A model generated the notes under the pieces. That model searched no databases. It was given only the letters and a program-made list of their open reading frames with translations, and was not told where the DNA came from. The position numbers and the translations under genes were made by a program. Shown here piece after piece: positions 14,488 through 29,500 of a stretch of DNA of 64,000 nucleotides; within the stretch, counting starts at the first letter, position 1; every line of letters starts with the position of its first letter. Source of the DNA: Theropithecus gelada (Eukaryota; Chordata; Mammalia; Primates; Cercopithecidae); assembly GCF_003255815.1 (NCBI RefSeq), contig NC_037686.1, positions 59,344,370 to 59,408,369 of the forward strand. The letters run 5' to 3'.

Positions 14488-17400
14488 AGACGGAGTCTCA
14501 CTGTGTCTCCCAGGCTGGAGTGCAGTGGCGCGATCTCGGCTCACTGCAAGCTCCGCCCCCCGGGTTCACGCCATTCTCCCGCCTCAGCCTCCCAAGTAGC
14601 TGGGACTACAGGCGCCCGCTACCGCGCCCGGCTAGTTTTTTGTATTTTTAGTAGAGACGGGGTTTCACCATGTTAGCCAGGATAGTCTCGATCTCCTGAC
14701 CTTGTGATCCACCCGCCTCGGCCTCCCAAAGTGCTGGGATTACAGGCTTGAGCCACCGCGCCCGGCCGGTAAATATTTTTAAAAATAATTATCGTGCTGC
14801 TGCTTTGGGACTTTGAAGAAGCCTCATCCTTTTAAAAGAGTAGTGTGGACAAAGAATACAAAATTTCAGTTAGACAAGAAAAGTAAGTTTAAGAGATCAA
14901 TTGTATATAGCTAATAACCATTGACTGTGGTTTAATAACAACATATCGTATACTTCAAAATTTCTGAGAGTAGATTTTAAGTGTTCTCTCCACAAAAAAC
15001 AAGTGTGTGGGTAATGCATATGTTAACTTGATTTAGTCATTTCACAATATATGTGTTTGTGTTTGTGTATATATATATATATATATAAACATTATCATGC
15101 ACCATAAATATGTACTATTTGTATTTGTTAATTAAAATATATTTTAAAAAATAAAAATAAAGAGTACTCTAGGCAAGTGGAAACAGTGAACTTCGTTTTG
15201 GGTTTCTTAATAGAAACAAATCCATGCCGAATCTATCATCCTAAGCATATACTCTTCTTTTAGTTTCTGGTATAAAGAAGCTTTTTATTTCTTACCAACA
15301 TTCTCTAAATTGCGTGTCCTTCATGTTTTAATCTGCCCCAAATTTATTTTTAGCAATTCCCTTTCAGAGATCTCAGGCTGAGATTATATCAAAGAAGGTG
15401 CCCGGCATAGTCCCAGCTACTCTGGAGGCTGAGGCAGGAGAATTAAGTGAACCCGGGAGGCAGAGCTTGCAGTGAGCAGAGATCCGGCCACTGCACTCCA
15501 GCCTGGGCGATAGAGCGAGACTCCATCTCAAAAAAAAAAAAAAAAAAGGAAGGTGCCACGTTTCTCTTTACTATCATGTTCTCATTGTAAGGTGGAGAGC
15601 TGTCAAAGTGTTTTCCCATTTTGTTTGTGCCACCAAGTTCCCTGCTTGAAATCTAAGAAAGTATATACTGGTTCTGGATTTTCTCTTGGCTTAATCCAGA
15701 ATTTACATTATTTAATTTATCTGACACATATATTTAACAATTTGTGTTCTAATGGTGTAGACATTTCCTTATTTTGCTGATTAACTGTTCCTTGTGTTTA
15801 AACATTTTCTCTATTTACTTCTAAATAGAATGCTCTTGTGAGTTTCCTTATCGGCACCACTTAATATTATTGATAAGATTACAGTGAACTTAATCAAATA
15901 ACTTTTACTACCCTTTGTCATAATTTTAAAAAACTACTTATACAGAGATATTGCATTAAAATAATTATGGTTCACATGCACACCATTTCAGTTACATGAG
16001 CTATGCTTTATTACCTTTGAAAGCATTTTTTTTAGAGATTGCTTCATTGGTTTTAATATTCATACATTAATATTTCACTTCTAGAAAGGAGTAAGAGATT
16101 AACAGCACTTTAAAAAGTTTTAGTGGCACTTTGGGAGGCATATATTGATGTTAGGTGTTTGGTTTTAATTGTATTAACAACAACCTACCCAGTGAATTTC
16201 AAATCAGAAACCTGAACCCAAGTCAGTCTAACTCTATGACCAACATTGGAGGAAACACAACAGTCATGTGCTTGTGATAGCCATAATTTCTGGATTATTA
16301 AAACAAGGAATCTTAATATATGAGGAAGTATCTACTATAATGTTATATACATTGACAGCACTCAAACCATGTGTCCACTGATTTCAATTCGTAAACTATC
16401 ATGTGTACAGCAGGGTGAGAGGAAATTGTTGGCTTCTCCTTGGATTTAAGTGGAGGAACATGACAGGTAGCCATGTATCATTTTCTCAGATGCTTATAGG
16501 ACGGAGACAGACTTCCAGAATTTGATAGTGACATCTGCATGTCCCAAAATAATTATTTCATGATGTGTGACATTCCTCCTTAAGGAAAATTGTAAAATAG
16601 GGCTGACCAACGTCCCTTATTTTCAGTTTGAGGAATGCATATCCCAGGAAGGAGTTTGGGATCAGTCAAATTGACCTTCCTTTTATTTTTGCCCTTAAAA
16701 TCGTAAATAGCATTCTTTCTGAATAGAGAAACAGAAAAACCTGTTTTTCACATTTTTAATTGTGCGCATAATCTAAAGAGAGCTAGTCTTTATGATTAGC
16801 ATGGAATACGGGGTTAAAATCACTATCATTCTTGGAGACAGACATACATTTTAATTCTGTCTTACATATTGCTACATTATATGATGTTGACAAAGTTACC
16901 TATGTTACCTAAACTTTTGAAGCATAGTATACATATATGTAAATTTATAAAATGTATTTTATTTATTTTTATTTTTATTTTTATTTTTTTTGAGACGGAG
17001 TCTCGCTCTGTCGCCCAGGCTGGAGTGCAGTGGCCGGATCTCAGCTCACTGCAAGCTCCGCCTCCCGGGTTTATGCCATTCTCCTGCCTCAGCCTCCCGA
17101 GTAGCTGGGACTACAGGCGCCTGCCACCTCGCCCAGCTAGTTTTTTTGTATTTTTTTTAAGTAGAGACGGGGTTTCACCGGGTTAGCCAGGATGGTCTCG
17201 ATCTCCTGACCTCGTGATCCGCCTGTCTCGGCCTCCCAAAGTGCTGGGATTACAGGCTTGAGCCACCGCGCCCGGCCAAAATGTATTTTATTTCATAGCT
17301 TTTTCCATAAAGTTTTACACTTATACTTTAAGCAGGGCACAAGAAAACTCTATGCCATTACACCCGACAGATATTTCTTTTCCTCAGTAGAGTTTAAAAC

Positions 17401-18704
17401 TGAGAATACTTTTACAATACATTGCAATAAACATTAGCATTTGAGTTTCCTTTCGATCAGTTCTACCTATTTGTAGATAATGGTATTGCATTTTTGTGGT
17501 TGTTATAGAGGTTGTTAAAGAATAAACAAATATTGATACATTATGGAAACTTAGTAACATGGTGGTTTTAAATGCCTTGAATATTGTCAAGATACTTGTC
17601 TTAAACATTTTCATGATTATATCATCATCCAAGGACTTATTTCATCATTTCTCATAATTTTTTTCCACATCTACATTTAAAAGACATGTAATTTGAAAAT
17701 TTGTGTAATGAAAGTTTGCGTGAAGATGACAATAATGGAATACATCTACACTATTTCATCATTCTTCTTTTTTAAAATTGTGTTGCTCAAAGTATTACAT
17801 CAACTTTGGAATAGATACAAAAGAGGACTGGCACACCATCTTTTAGTTTCATTTCTATTTTCATTGAGTATATGTGTCCAGCAATATTTGAATAAGTGTT
17901 ATAAAGATAACTTCAACATCAGGGATGTTTTCCAAGTATTAGTTTTATTACTGTATATATAAATATGTGTGTATGTGTATATATATATATAGGGGTGTGT
18001 TTCTGTGTGTGTATATATATATGTATGTATGTATATGTGTATGGCAACTTAAAAATTGAATGAATTACAAATAAAAATTTTAAAATATCTATTATATATT
18101 GGTGTACTCACATATACATATATATATATTGAGTTTTTTAGTATAACTAACAAATACTACTTACTAATTCTCTTTTGAACTATATCCATATGGTTAGTAT
18201 TGTCATTTTTGCTTATTTTATCATATTTACAAAACATGTAAAATTGTTTTTCCAGGTTGCATGTAAAATATATTTTTCTGAAAGCATAGAATTGAATACT
18301 TTTCATATTATAATCACTGTATGTGCATACATATATAACTATGGATAAAATCACCAAGAGTCTCTGCTGTCATAAATCTAGTTATATATTGAGGAAAATA
18401 CAAAAATGTTAAATAGAAACGGCCAGGAGTGGTGGCGCACGCCTGTAATCCTATCACTTTGGGAGGCCGAGGCAGGCGGATCACGAGATCAGGAGTTTGA
18501 GACCAGCCTGCCCAACATGGCAAAAACCCATCTCTACTAAAAATACAAAAAAAATTAGCCAGGTATGGTGGTGTTTGCCTGTAATCTCAGCTACTCGGGA
18601 GGCTGAGACAGGAGAATCGCTTGAATCTGGGACAGGGAGGTTGCAGTAAGCCAAGATCATGCCACGGCACTCGAACCTGGGTAACAAGAGTGAAGCTCCA
18701 GCTC

Positions 18705-18767
<63 letters not shown>

Positions 18768-21700
18768 ACAAACCTTTGTTCAGTTAACATACTTACCACA
18801 TGGGATATTTACAGAAATAGGTGTATAGAAGATACAGTAAATTAAGCCTGTTTTTTTTAAAGTTTAAAAACAGGCTATCTAATCAATGGATAATCTAAAT
18901 ACATTCATATGTACACTTCACATGTACATGAAATGAATGAAATAATTTACTATACTAGTACTCAAAATATGAAATATAATCATAAATATAAACCATAATT
19001 TTATTTATAATTCCAGAAATATGTTACATCTAATATGTAAATTTAATATACATTTATTAGAAAATTATAAAATTCATCATGTCAAAAATTATTTGTATTT
19101 TAAGAAAACTGGCATGCCACATTTAAAGTATCATTTATTAGATTTACATGTTATTATTTTAAAGTTGCTTGTTATATTGGTCAATGTGTCTAAGTAACCA
19201 GATGTGTTTGAAATTCTTGAGAATATTAGATACATCCAATTTCTAAATATATAATCTACTTATAGCACCAGGTTTGAAGAAAAATGTCTAAGCCGAATTT
19301 CTAGAGGAGCCATGGGTCCAAGTTCATGTTCATTCTGTTTTTGTGATCTCTTCTACCCTATACTGTATGTCCATACATTTCTAAAACAGTTCAATTTTAG
19401 TTCTAGGGAAAGTGCAACACAATGGAGAGCCTCTGAAGTTTTTATATCCACCTTTTACTGTCCCCAAATCCTTGGGTTCTAACCCATTAGAAATGAGTGC
19501 TTTAAATTTTTAAAGTCATTTGTATATTTTTAACAATTTTATTACTGCTTTCAAAAACATTTTGGAAAATATTTATAGGCAAGATTTGATCATTATTTCC
19601 AGTGAAATCATATTCAAAAACACACATAGCTTAATGAAATTCACAATCATTTCAAGAAATACTGACAATTTTCACTATGTTGCAGTTTAATAATCAGTAA
19701 AAGTTAAGATGTACCTATCTCTTAAGATATGCCTATTCCTCAGCATAGTAGGAAATTGAAGATCAAATATAACTTTGGTTACTAACATTTATTGAAAGAG
19801 AAATATAATTTCTGCTTTTGTAAACTCCAAATGGTCCCTGACTAGCTTTGTTGATAAATTCAAAGCTACTTAGAATAACTGAGTTGATAGTGTCTGTATA
19901 CCTATTTAGTATCATGAATACTAGACTGTAAAATTTTTGAACATTATTGGACATTTTTTAAAGAAAAACAGCCTGTGGTATTTAATAGTCTTCTGTGTGC
20001 TCTAAGAAACCTCATAATTATGTTAGTTTATTATGTACTGGAGCTTAGAAGTACACAAATAACATTCTAATTTAAGTTTCACATTTTACAAATAAAACAG
20101 TGAGCAGCAGATAAGAAAGTGTGTGTAAGAAATAAATTGTGAAGTAAAGATAATGTATTTCAAAATGAGTATGTTCTCATAAATGTTTACATATCTAGTA
20201 ATTTGTATAAAACTCAGTTTTACTTGTGTTGCTATACCTGGTGTAGTGATTAAATGCTATGAAAAAACATTTTGGCATATTTTCCCTCTATATGTTTATG
20301 CTTATATTTCATTTTACCTGTACCTGCATGATGAACAAAAAAATAAAAAGAAACTTAAATGTGACTATGTAACCTATAGAATTTTTTTCTTAATTGTTTG
20401 ACAAAGTATAAATGAACTACTGAATAATAAATATACTATAAAAGTAAACTACTGAATCACTATCGTTAGCAGATTTTTAAAAACATTTGAGGAATTTGAA
20501 AGTAGAAAACTTGAAATTTGCATGTTTTTAAAAATTAAAATAAAATATACAAAGCTCACAACATAAAAGCATGTAATTAATATAAATAGAATAAAATTAA
20601 TTTTTTGATGTTTTAAAATAAGATGAATGCATAACAAAAATTATATATTATAAAAATTAATTTATATATAGTTTGTATATGTAATATTATAGAATTACAA
20701 TAATTATATAAATTATAATATATGAATATTAAAGATGTTAATGATATGTATTATATAACAATATTGTATAATATATGAAATAATTACATATTATGAAACA
20801 ATGATATATAGTTTAGACTTTGTAATTTATAATGAGTCCTTACCTGACCAGAGCCTGCATTTTCACAAACATAACTCTCATAGTATTGAGAGAACTCAGG
20901 AGCATGATCATTGATATTAAGAACTTGCACATACACTGGGATCGAAGAGATCTGCTCTATATTGTCTGCAATTTGAATATATATAATAAAAAATCTAACA
21001 TTTTAATATGTCTTTAGAAGATACATCATTAAAATTACATTAGAGGCTAAATGGTACATTTTTATTTTACTTGAGAAAAGCAATCTGAGGACAGGATATC
21101 TATATGACTCACCTATTTATCAGCAATAGATCCTAGAAAAAAATTCTGTGCTAATATATTCAAACCAAGCAATATTTGTTGGGTGCATTGTGCTTGCCAT
21201 GGGCTGTAATAAGTGATGAGAAAAAGTAGTAAAAAGATAAAGTAAAATAAGGGTATATGGAGAGCTTGCAAGAGTCCAGGAACCATTTAAAGTTTTGTAT
21301 TAACTCATTTAATCTTGATCAATAAATGGATTATTATCCTCCCCAATTTTACTGATAAAAAAGTTGATAAACCATTTAGTTTCAAAAATTACAGTTAAAT
21401 TACTTGTGTAAGATTATAGCTGCAGTGCTATAACAAAAATAACAATTCTGTGAACCACTGAAATTTAGAGTGTAGCTTTTAAAAACAAATAATTAGAATC
21501 TAAATATATTTTAAAGTAAAATCGTTATAAAAAAACTAAAGTTTTTATATAAACATTGAATTGAGAAGATTTTCTAAGTGAGCCAAAAAATCCAAAAAAC
21601 ATAATGAGAAAAAATTGTGGTTAAAACATTTAAATCCTTCAATTTGATATTAAAAAAAGACATTTCAGAAAAAAGTATGAACTAGGAATTTACAGGAGAG

Positions 21701-23490
21701 AAAATTCAATTTATCTGATAGCAGACTTTCTCACTGCCATCACTATTAATATTTTAGACTGGATAATTCCTAGTTTTGGGGGATTCTCCTGTGCATTGCA
21801 GGATGCTTAGCGGCATCCATGACTTCTATTCCCCAAATGTCTGCAGTATCCCTTCTACCCCAGTGTGTCAATCCAGACTGTTCAGACATTGTCAATGTGC
21901 CCTGGTTGAAGCTGGCGGCAGAAGTGTTGGGCCAAATGGCCTGCAGTTGAGACATGTCGCACTATCATAATCTTCACACAGCCTCTCACCACAGGTAAAA
22001 AGAAGGATGGTTTAGCCCGTGCCATTTGTGTCATATGTGATAAAACAGCACCCAGTGATGACGAGGGCTGAAAAATAACAGTGTAAACTGACTCTAGCAA
22101 TCGATAATGAAATTTAAACTACATATATCTGTGACCCAATCTGTTAAACTTAAGCTACAGTCTAAGGTATCAGTATTTGAGTGAATGATCCACTTAAATA
22201 CATTCCAGAGTTATTTGCATCACATCCAAATTATATAAATGACTCAAATGTACAACAAAAAAGAATCGGGGAGAATAAATTACAGCTGAACTATGACATT
22301 ATGTGGATTTATTAAAAATGTGTGAGTCTGACCAGGCATGGTGACTCACACCTCTAAATCCCAGCACTTTGGAAGGCCAAGGCAGGAGGATAACTTGAAC
22401 TCAGGAGTTCTAGAGCAGCCTGAGCAATATAATGAGACCTCGTCTCTAATAAAAATTCAAAATATTAGCTTAGTGTGGTAATGTACATTGTAGTCTCAGC
22501 TACTTGGGAGGCTGAGGTGGGAGAATCGCGTGAGCAGGGGATTGTGGCAGCAGTGAACTGTGATCGGGCTACTGCACTCCAGCCTGGGCTACAGAGTGAA
22601 ACCCTGTGCCAGATAAAAGAGTGAGTCAATGTAACACATTTTTATTGTGAGCTTAAAACTGGATGACTTGAGTTTGAATCTTGGTTCCCAATTTGAGAAA
22701 AATACTTAACCAGAATGCCTCAGTTGGCATTCTGAAAAATGGGCGTGATAGTAGTAACTGCCTTATAGGCTGTTAAGATTAAACATATACATAAAGCAAC
22801 TACATAAATTACATGAAGCAATTACATAAATTGGTTAATATACATAAAGCAATTAAGACTACTTAGCACATAACTGAACAATGAACATTAAATAGGATTG
22901 TTTTGTTGTATCTACTAACCAGACATGTATTTTGTGTACTGAAAAAAGTAAGTTGCAGCTATTATATTGTGTAGTTTTATTGTTGTTAATCTTTCTCTCT
23001 CTCAGGCTGTTGTGCAGTGGCAGGATCTCAGCTCACTGCAACCTCTGCCTCCTAGGCTTAAGCGATTCTCCTGCCTCAGACTCCCTAGTAGCTGAAACTA
23101 CAGGCACATGCCACCAGGACTGGCTAATTTTTGTATTTTTAGTAGAGACAGGGTTTTGCCATGTTGGCCACGGTGGTCGTGAACTCCTGACTTCAGGTTA
23201 TCCACCCACCTTGGCCTCCTAAAGTGGTGGAATTATAGGCGTAAGTCATCACACAGGGCTTCTCTTTTTCTTAAAAAAAAAAAAAAAGGAAAGCTATGGG
23301 AAAGGTGGATATAATTAAAGGGTATAGGGGTGGGATTCTTTAGTTTGTCTTAGTGTTTTTATTGAAAATACAGGTACTATTTGTAATGATAATTTGAAAG
23401 AACAATACAAATTAAAAATTAGAGGCCTGGTTCTTGTTGAAAGCAAGAGAAAATCTTTGTTCTTTCCTTCCTTTTCTCAGAGCATTCATA

Positions 23491-23527
<37 letters not shown>

Positions 23528-26500
23528 CGAGAGAGAGAAAGAGAAAGAGGGGGGAAAAAAGCTTTGTATGTAAGTTTTTTCTTTGTCTTTTTGAAGTGTA
23601 TGGAAATCTTTCAAAAGTTCAATAAGTTTCCTGGAAGCTTTAGGATCCAGGATTGTATTTCTCAAGTAATGGTGACCATCTCTTTGAAATGTAATCTTCA
23701 AGGAATATGGCATCCCTATATCCTAGTTTTTGTGGAAGGATAGGAGACCCATTTTAGCAACGACCTTGTTCTAAGTTGCAGAACTACCTCTTGTCATAAA
23801 GACATGAAAAGTTAAGTTGTCCTTTGGATAAAACCACTTAGCAAACACAGGCGGTCACTCCAACTACTCAGTGAAGATAGAATGAATTCTATGTGACAAA
23901 TAGTGCTAAGTCCTCATACTTGAACGTCTGGATAACATTTAACTTGAGAACATGTATATAATGGATTGTATCTGCTCGACTACTTAAAAAGGTGAGATTT
24001 CTTTCCATTTTGGCAATCTCTTAGATTTCCTATGATGCACATCACATTGCGTTTTAATGTTTTCCAGTAATAAAATGTTTATCTCTGTTCTACCTTTGAG
24101 GAGAGGTTTTCTGGCCCGAGATGAGATTTTGCTTGTATTTGTATTTTCCCAACAATAACAGTTACAATTAAGATAAAAATTGTAATTTTCAATTAATTAA
24201 AAATTAAAATTTCTAGGATCTATTACACACATACACACACACACATGGACTTTAAGAAATACAGCAACCATTAGTATTTATCATTTTGAGACTTTTCTCT
24301 ACTGTGTGACATTTAGGATGAAAATAGATTAATGGAACATTTAAAAATGAAAAGATATTTCTAAAGATTTCAAGAAGAAATTAATCAGAAAATTAAGGTT
24401 CATATTTGTTATGGTTTTAGCACATACATCATCACAGAATATCTTTTTGCCTAAGTAATTAAATTGTATAACATAATTCAGTTGTGAATAAACTGACAGA
24501 AAATTAATAAGAAATTCATTTAATGTTTTTATCTTTGTGTTCCTAAACTTTGCTTGAAATTAAGTTCAAATTAAATCTTTGGTATTACTGTACAAAATGA
24601 ATATAAAACTTCACAGCTTCACTTTAAAATAGTTTTATTCACTTAGCTGGCATACTGATAAATAGCATTGTGCTTAATTGGGGAAGCTTTCCAGAAAAGA
24701 GACTAAGCACAACAAACTTCATTTGCTGGGAAAAAAAAATGTTCAAACGGAACATCGCTTTCCTATAATCAGTATAATTGTTATGGTGAAGGCTTTTCAA
24801 GGGAGTTAGCAGATGCAGCCAGGTGATTTGTGAAACAGTTGTATGTAATGCCCTGTTTTCCACTGGTTAGGTGGTTTGTTTATATTGCTATTGAAGCTTA
24901 AATGGTCAAGCCTAATTATTTTTGGTTCAGTATTGATTTCATGGTAGTAAAAAAATGGCAGTTACACATATTTTCCCCAAATAGATCTAAAATGGGCTTA
25001 ATGATGTAGAACTTTTAAAAATATTAGAGAAAGAAAAAAAACGAAAATTTGTTATCCAGTGTTATAAACTCTCGTTCCAACAAGTTTTTCCTTAAAATGA
25101 AAAAAAAAAAAAATTGTTCTCAGAAATAAGCGATGAATAAAAGCTGCATTTAAAATAAACATCTTTGTGTTTTCTGACATGAGAAGCCTTGACATTTCCT
25201 CTAGTGCAGCGGGCATTTATTCCATTGTAACATTTGCTTCCTTTTATGGTTTAGTTAAATGGAACCTTGAAAACCCAGATTCCAGCTCTCCTACAGTGTT
25301 TCCATAGAACTGTTCATTGTATCGCAAAAAACACTCAGAGATGCCTTCCACTCCACCATATCACCTGCCATCTGCCTAACAAAGTAAGGAAAACAGAAAT
25401 ATATGCTTCCCGCCTCAACAAAGAGTGAAGAAAGGAACCACGATCATTAAAATTCCATGTAAAATCAGCTATAAGAAAAGATGCATCTGAGAATATTTTC
25501 TGTTCACAATTTTAATACTTTACAATTTTAAATCTATTGATTAAGTAATGGAAATGACTTTGATATTTTATATTGTGTTATATTTATTTCTTTAAGCTTT
25601 AAACAATATAATTGCATGAATCATTGATTCATAATTTTAAGGACAATATCTAAGTGGTAAATCAGAATAATTTACAAACCGAAAACGAAACCATCTGCCT
25701 AAATAAACAAGCAGAATTTCAGGTGAATTTCACTCATATTTTGTGGTTTCCTCAATTTACGCTTGTATGAAAAACTATTTACTGTTATAATTAGAAAATA
25801 ACAGTTTAGAAGGTATTTAGTGATAAGCATATAAATAAGCTGGAATAGTAGTAATAAGCAGATGTTAATAAAACTAATAAAATACACAAGTACACACATT
25901 TACATTGAATGTCATTTAAATAATTCCAACAGCATTTTAAGGCAGCCTTGTCTCCATGTATAGAAATTGTGTAATTATTTACGAAACATGCAAACAACTG
26001 TATTGGATTTCAAATGAGTACTTACATTTTTCTGTGGCTGTAATACTTAGGTTGTACCAAGCACTGATTTCCCGATCCAGTGAGTTAGTTGTAGTGATTG
26101 TACCATTATCATCGATATTGAACACTTTGCTCCTAGTAATAGAATACCTGAACCAAAAAGAAAGTATACTTTAATGTTTTTATTCTGTCTACATAACAAT
26201 GTTACATAATAGTCTTTAAGCAATAAGATGTCTTATTCAGTGCATGCCCTACATAGCCAATATATAATACTGAACAACTTTTAAAATAGTTTATTCCTGT
26301 ATTTAAGATCAACTCAGTGGAGATAGAAAAAAAAAATGTAACCTGACTTTAGATTTCAATTGATGGATGCTAACTGTAAACACATGTCACTCATTCTCAT
26401 GTCAAAAAAGAATGTTAATAGATTAATGACTTTAAAATAATGTCAAAAGCCATTTGGGAAATGAAGAGAAATGCAAATAAGTGGGGTAAAAATTAATGAT

Positions 26501-29500
26501 TGTGAATATTTTTTTTCTATGAAATAAATTAAAATACATCTTCAGCCTACACTAGGATTGATCTCTTTCCTATGTCACAGGTGTTGCTTGCGAATCTGTT
26601 CATTTTACTACAATTACTTGACTTGATATTTAACAAATGTTTTTGTTTGTTTAAAAAGTAAATTTGATGAAGGGTAAAGTCTATATAGTAGATAGACTTT
26701 TAATTCTTTTGGGAAATCTGAAAGACTTCTGAAATCTGGAATCTGGAATCAGGAATCCAAAAGACTTTTTTTATATATATATATATAATGTAAAACATAT
26801 ATGCAATACATTATATATGACATATATTTTACATTTTATAACACATTACATATTTTATAACATATGTAACATATATGAAATATACAATACACATATGTTT
26901 TATTATATATGATATTATATATCTATGTATGTATGTATATGTGATATATTACATCATATGTATTTATTATATATTATATATTTTTTCATATAATATATGT
27001 TTTATATATATACACATGTAAAACAAAAGTAAAATATAGTAGTTCTAATGTGCTTTTAGATTGATTGTGCATTGAAGAAAGCCAAGTTACAAAGTTCTCC
27101 CATTAAAAAAAAAAAAAAACTGAAAAATGACCTCCACCTCCACAATGAAAGAAGACTTTGAAATACTCAGCGCATCTCATCTACATGGAAATAATTAATA
27201 ATATAAATTAAAGAGTAATAATAACTAGGGTTCAATAATGGTTTATCATTGCATGTATATTTCTGAAGACTTTGATGAGATATCAATGAAGTTTGCCATA
27301 ATTATATGGCAAAGATGAGAATATTTTAATTTTGAGTTCAAAAGTTTCCAAAAACATTATACTACTTTGTAGATTGGTATTCAGATAAGGATTCAATAGA
27401 AATTACAAATAATTAAGGTTTAGAGGAGTTCAGTTTTAACTGTACCCCCATTTAAAATATTTATAAGTATTTTCCCTAAATATCCTAAAGTGGTTGCATT
27501 TCACATATAATAGATTTGTTGACAAAATTATACAGTGTTTTAACAGTTGTTATTTTGAATTAAATATCTAATCCTATTTCTGTAAAGTATCATTGCACAT
27601 AAAGCCCATTTAAAGTTTGATAGGATGTTATAGTCTTTAATAGTTTAATGCGCAACTGTTAGAATTTAGGAAGAAGAGCCACATAAACAATAATTGGGTC
27701 AGGTCTCATTAATTAATTAAAACAGAAATAAAAATATATGTAGCCTTCTAGGATGTGATATAAGCAATGATGTGTAATATGTATCATTTTTCTTAACCAT
27801 TTTTAGAAACACAAATTCTCATTATGTAAATTTTTCTCCCCCACTCCACCTTCACTGGACAAAATTTGTTTGGCTTTGAGGTAAATTTTAGTTAAATTTT
27901 ACATATATGTAAAATACATACATATTTTTCCCATTTTTAAAACTAGGGAGACAAACATCAGAAAATTCATAAATATGTAAACAGCTGCCTTACTTAGATA
28001 TGTTCCATCATCACCTCAGCAAAATTAAAAATTTGGAATTTTCCCACTAATCCAATTAAAAACATTTTAAAATAATTTTGGACTTACAGAAATATTGCAA
28101 AAATAGCACACAGGATTTCTACATGCTCTTCACTCAGCTTTTTCTAATGTTAAAATCTTATGTAAAACTTTAATCTTATTAATAAATTAATCGCTATAAT
28201 GTAATTAAACTACAAACTACAGTTGGATTTCACAGTTTTTTCCACTCTTATTCTTTTTCTTTCACAATCTAATCTAGAATCCAATATTGTCTTTCATTTT
28301 CCTGTGTCCTTAGTCTCCTCCACAATTCCTCAATGTTCTTGTCTCTCAAGACCTTGATGCTATTGAAGAGTATTGGTCAATTATTTGATAGAGTGTCTCT
28401 CAGTTTGTCTGATGCTTTCTCATGATTAGACTAAGGTTACATATTTTTGGCAGGAATAACACAGACATGATATACTTTCTCAGGCTATCATATCAGGGGA
28501 ACATGACGTTCATCATATCTCATGAATGGCGATATTAACATTGAGCACTCGATTAGGTGATGATGACCCCATTTCTCTGGGGTAAGTTGCTATTTTTTTC
28601 TTTTGTAATTCATAAAGATCTCAGGAAACTATTTCAAAATGTTCTGGTTTCTCCTCAAACATTTATCCACTAATTTTCAGTATCCATAGATGAGTAGTGT
28701 TAACATTTTTGAATACTTTCTTTCAGGAGCCACAAGATGCTCCAGGATAACCTTGTCTTTTCCTTACAACAACTCTGGATTCTAGTTATCAGATGAGTTG
28801 CAGTATCTTTGATTGGAGAGCAGCATTAGAAAGCAAGATCTAGGTATTAAGAGTTTCCATTGCTTCTTGAGTTTCATTGTATTTAGGTGCTTTGAGCAGA
28901 CATCAACAGGAAATATATGTATGTATACTCATGCATACAAACACATCTATATTTATTTCCATATAATTCCTTCTGTCTGTATATATACTAAGAAGGCATT
29001 AGTGTATCATACCTCAGATTTTAATCCAGTGCCACACCTTCATGTAACTTTTCTCATTTTTTTATTTGTAACCATTTCCTTTGACAATAATGAATCTTAC
29101 TCTTCTTATCTACAATATACTTACTTATGTGTTCAATCCCAATATACACGCAGAGTAACACTGCAATCCCTAAATAGTAACCACGTAAAAAAATATACTC
29201 AGTATGTAGAGTACATTTCTTCTGAACAGCAATTTTTTTGGTCTCTATATTTTGAATTGAAATACCCTCTTCCAAAATTACTTAGGTTGTATTTTCCTAA
29301 TTCCTCTCCGTTTGATTATGTTATTTGTCTATAATATAATAAAGTACACTTGCAGTAGTTTGCCTTCATTTTAGGAATATCTCCAAAGTTCTGTTTGATT
29401 TTTTGCCAGAGTTTACACTAATTAGTATTTTACTCTATATCATGAAGAATTCTGTGAACTTGGACAAATGAATAGTCATGTGTCTGCCATCACGTAATGA

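Larger units (their letters stand above)
2484..20843 (-). other. CDH19: CDH19 intron 9
   Basis: This 18.4-kb intron contains the Alu cluster at 9.3-15.5 kb, later Alus at 16965 and 18421, two MIRs, a large old repeat (6955-8165), an old L1 piece (9950-10330) and the unassigned block at 13370-14245, all listed separately. In the stretches 2484-3570, 3720-4640, 5310-6950, 8170-9325, 10335-10780, 12775-13365, 15560-16960, 17300-18420 and 18790-20843 I see only AT-rich intronic sequence and simple repeats, with nothing I can name. The part near 20640-20815 is almost pure A/T. Confidence 0.85.
20966..26025 (-). other. CDH19: CDH19 intron 8
   Basis: This 5.1-kb intron holds a MIR-like copy, a MER20, two Alus, another MIR and a CA/GA repeat, listed separately. 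From 23560 to 26025 I recognise nothing but AT-rich intron sequence. Confidence 0.88.

Noticed and set aside
16125..16142. Alu-like GGCACTTTGGGAGGCATAT
   Set aside because: Only 14 or so bases match, with no Alu sequence on either side; taken as chance.
28813..29334. 173-codon plus-strand open frame
   Set aside because: It lies in antisense L1M sequence; its residues are a chance translation of decayed L1.
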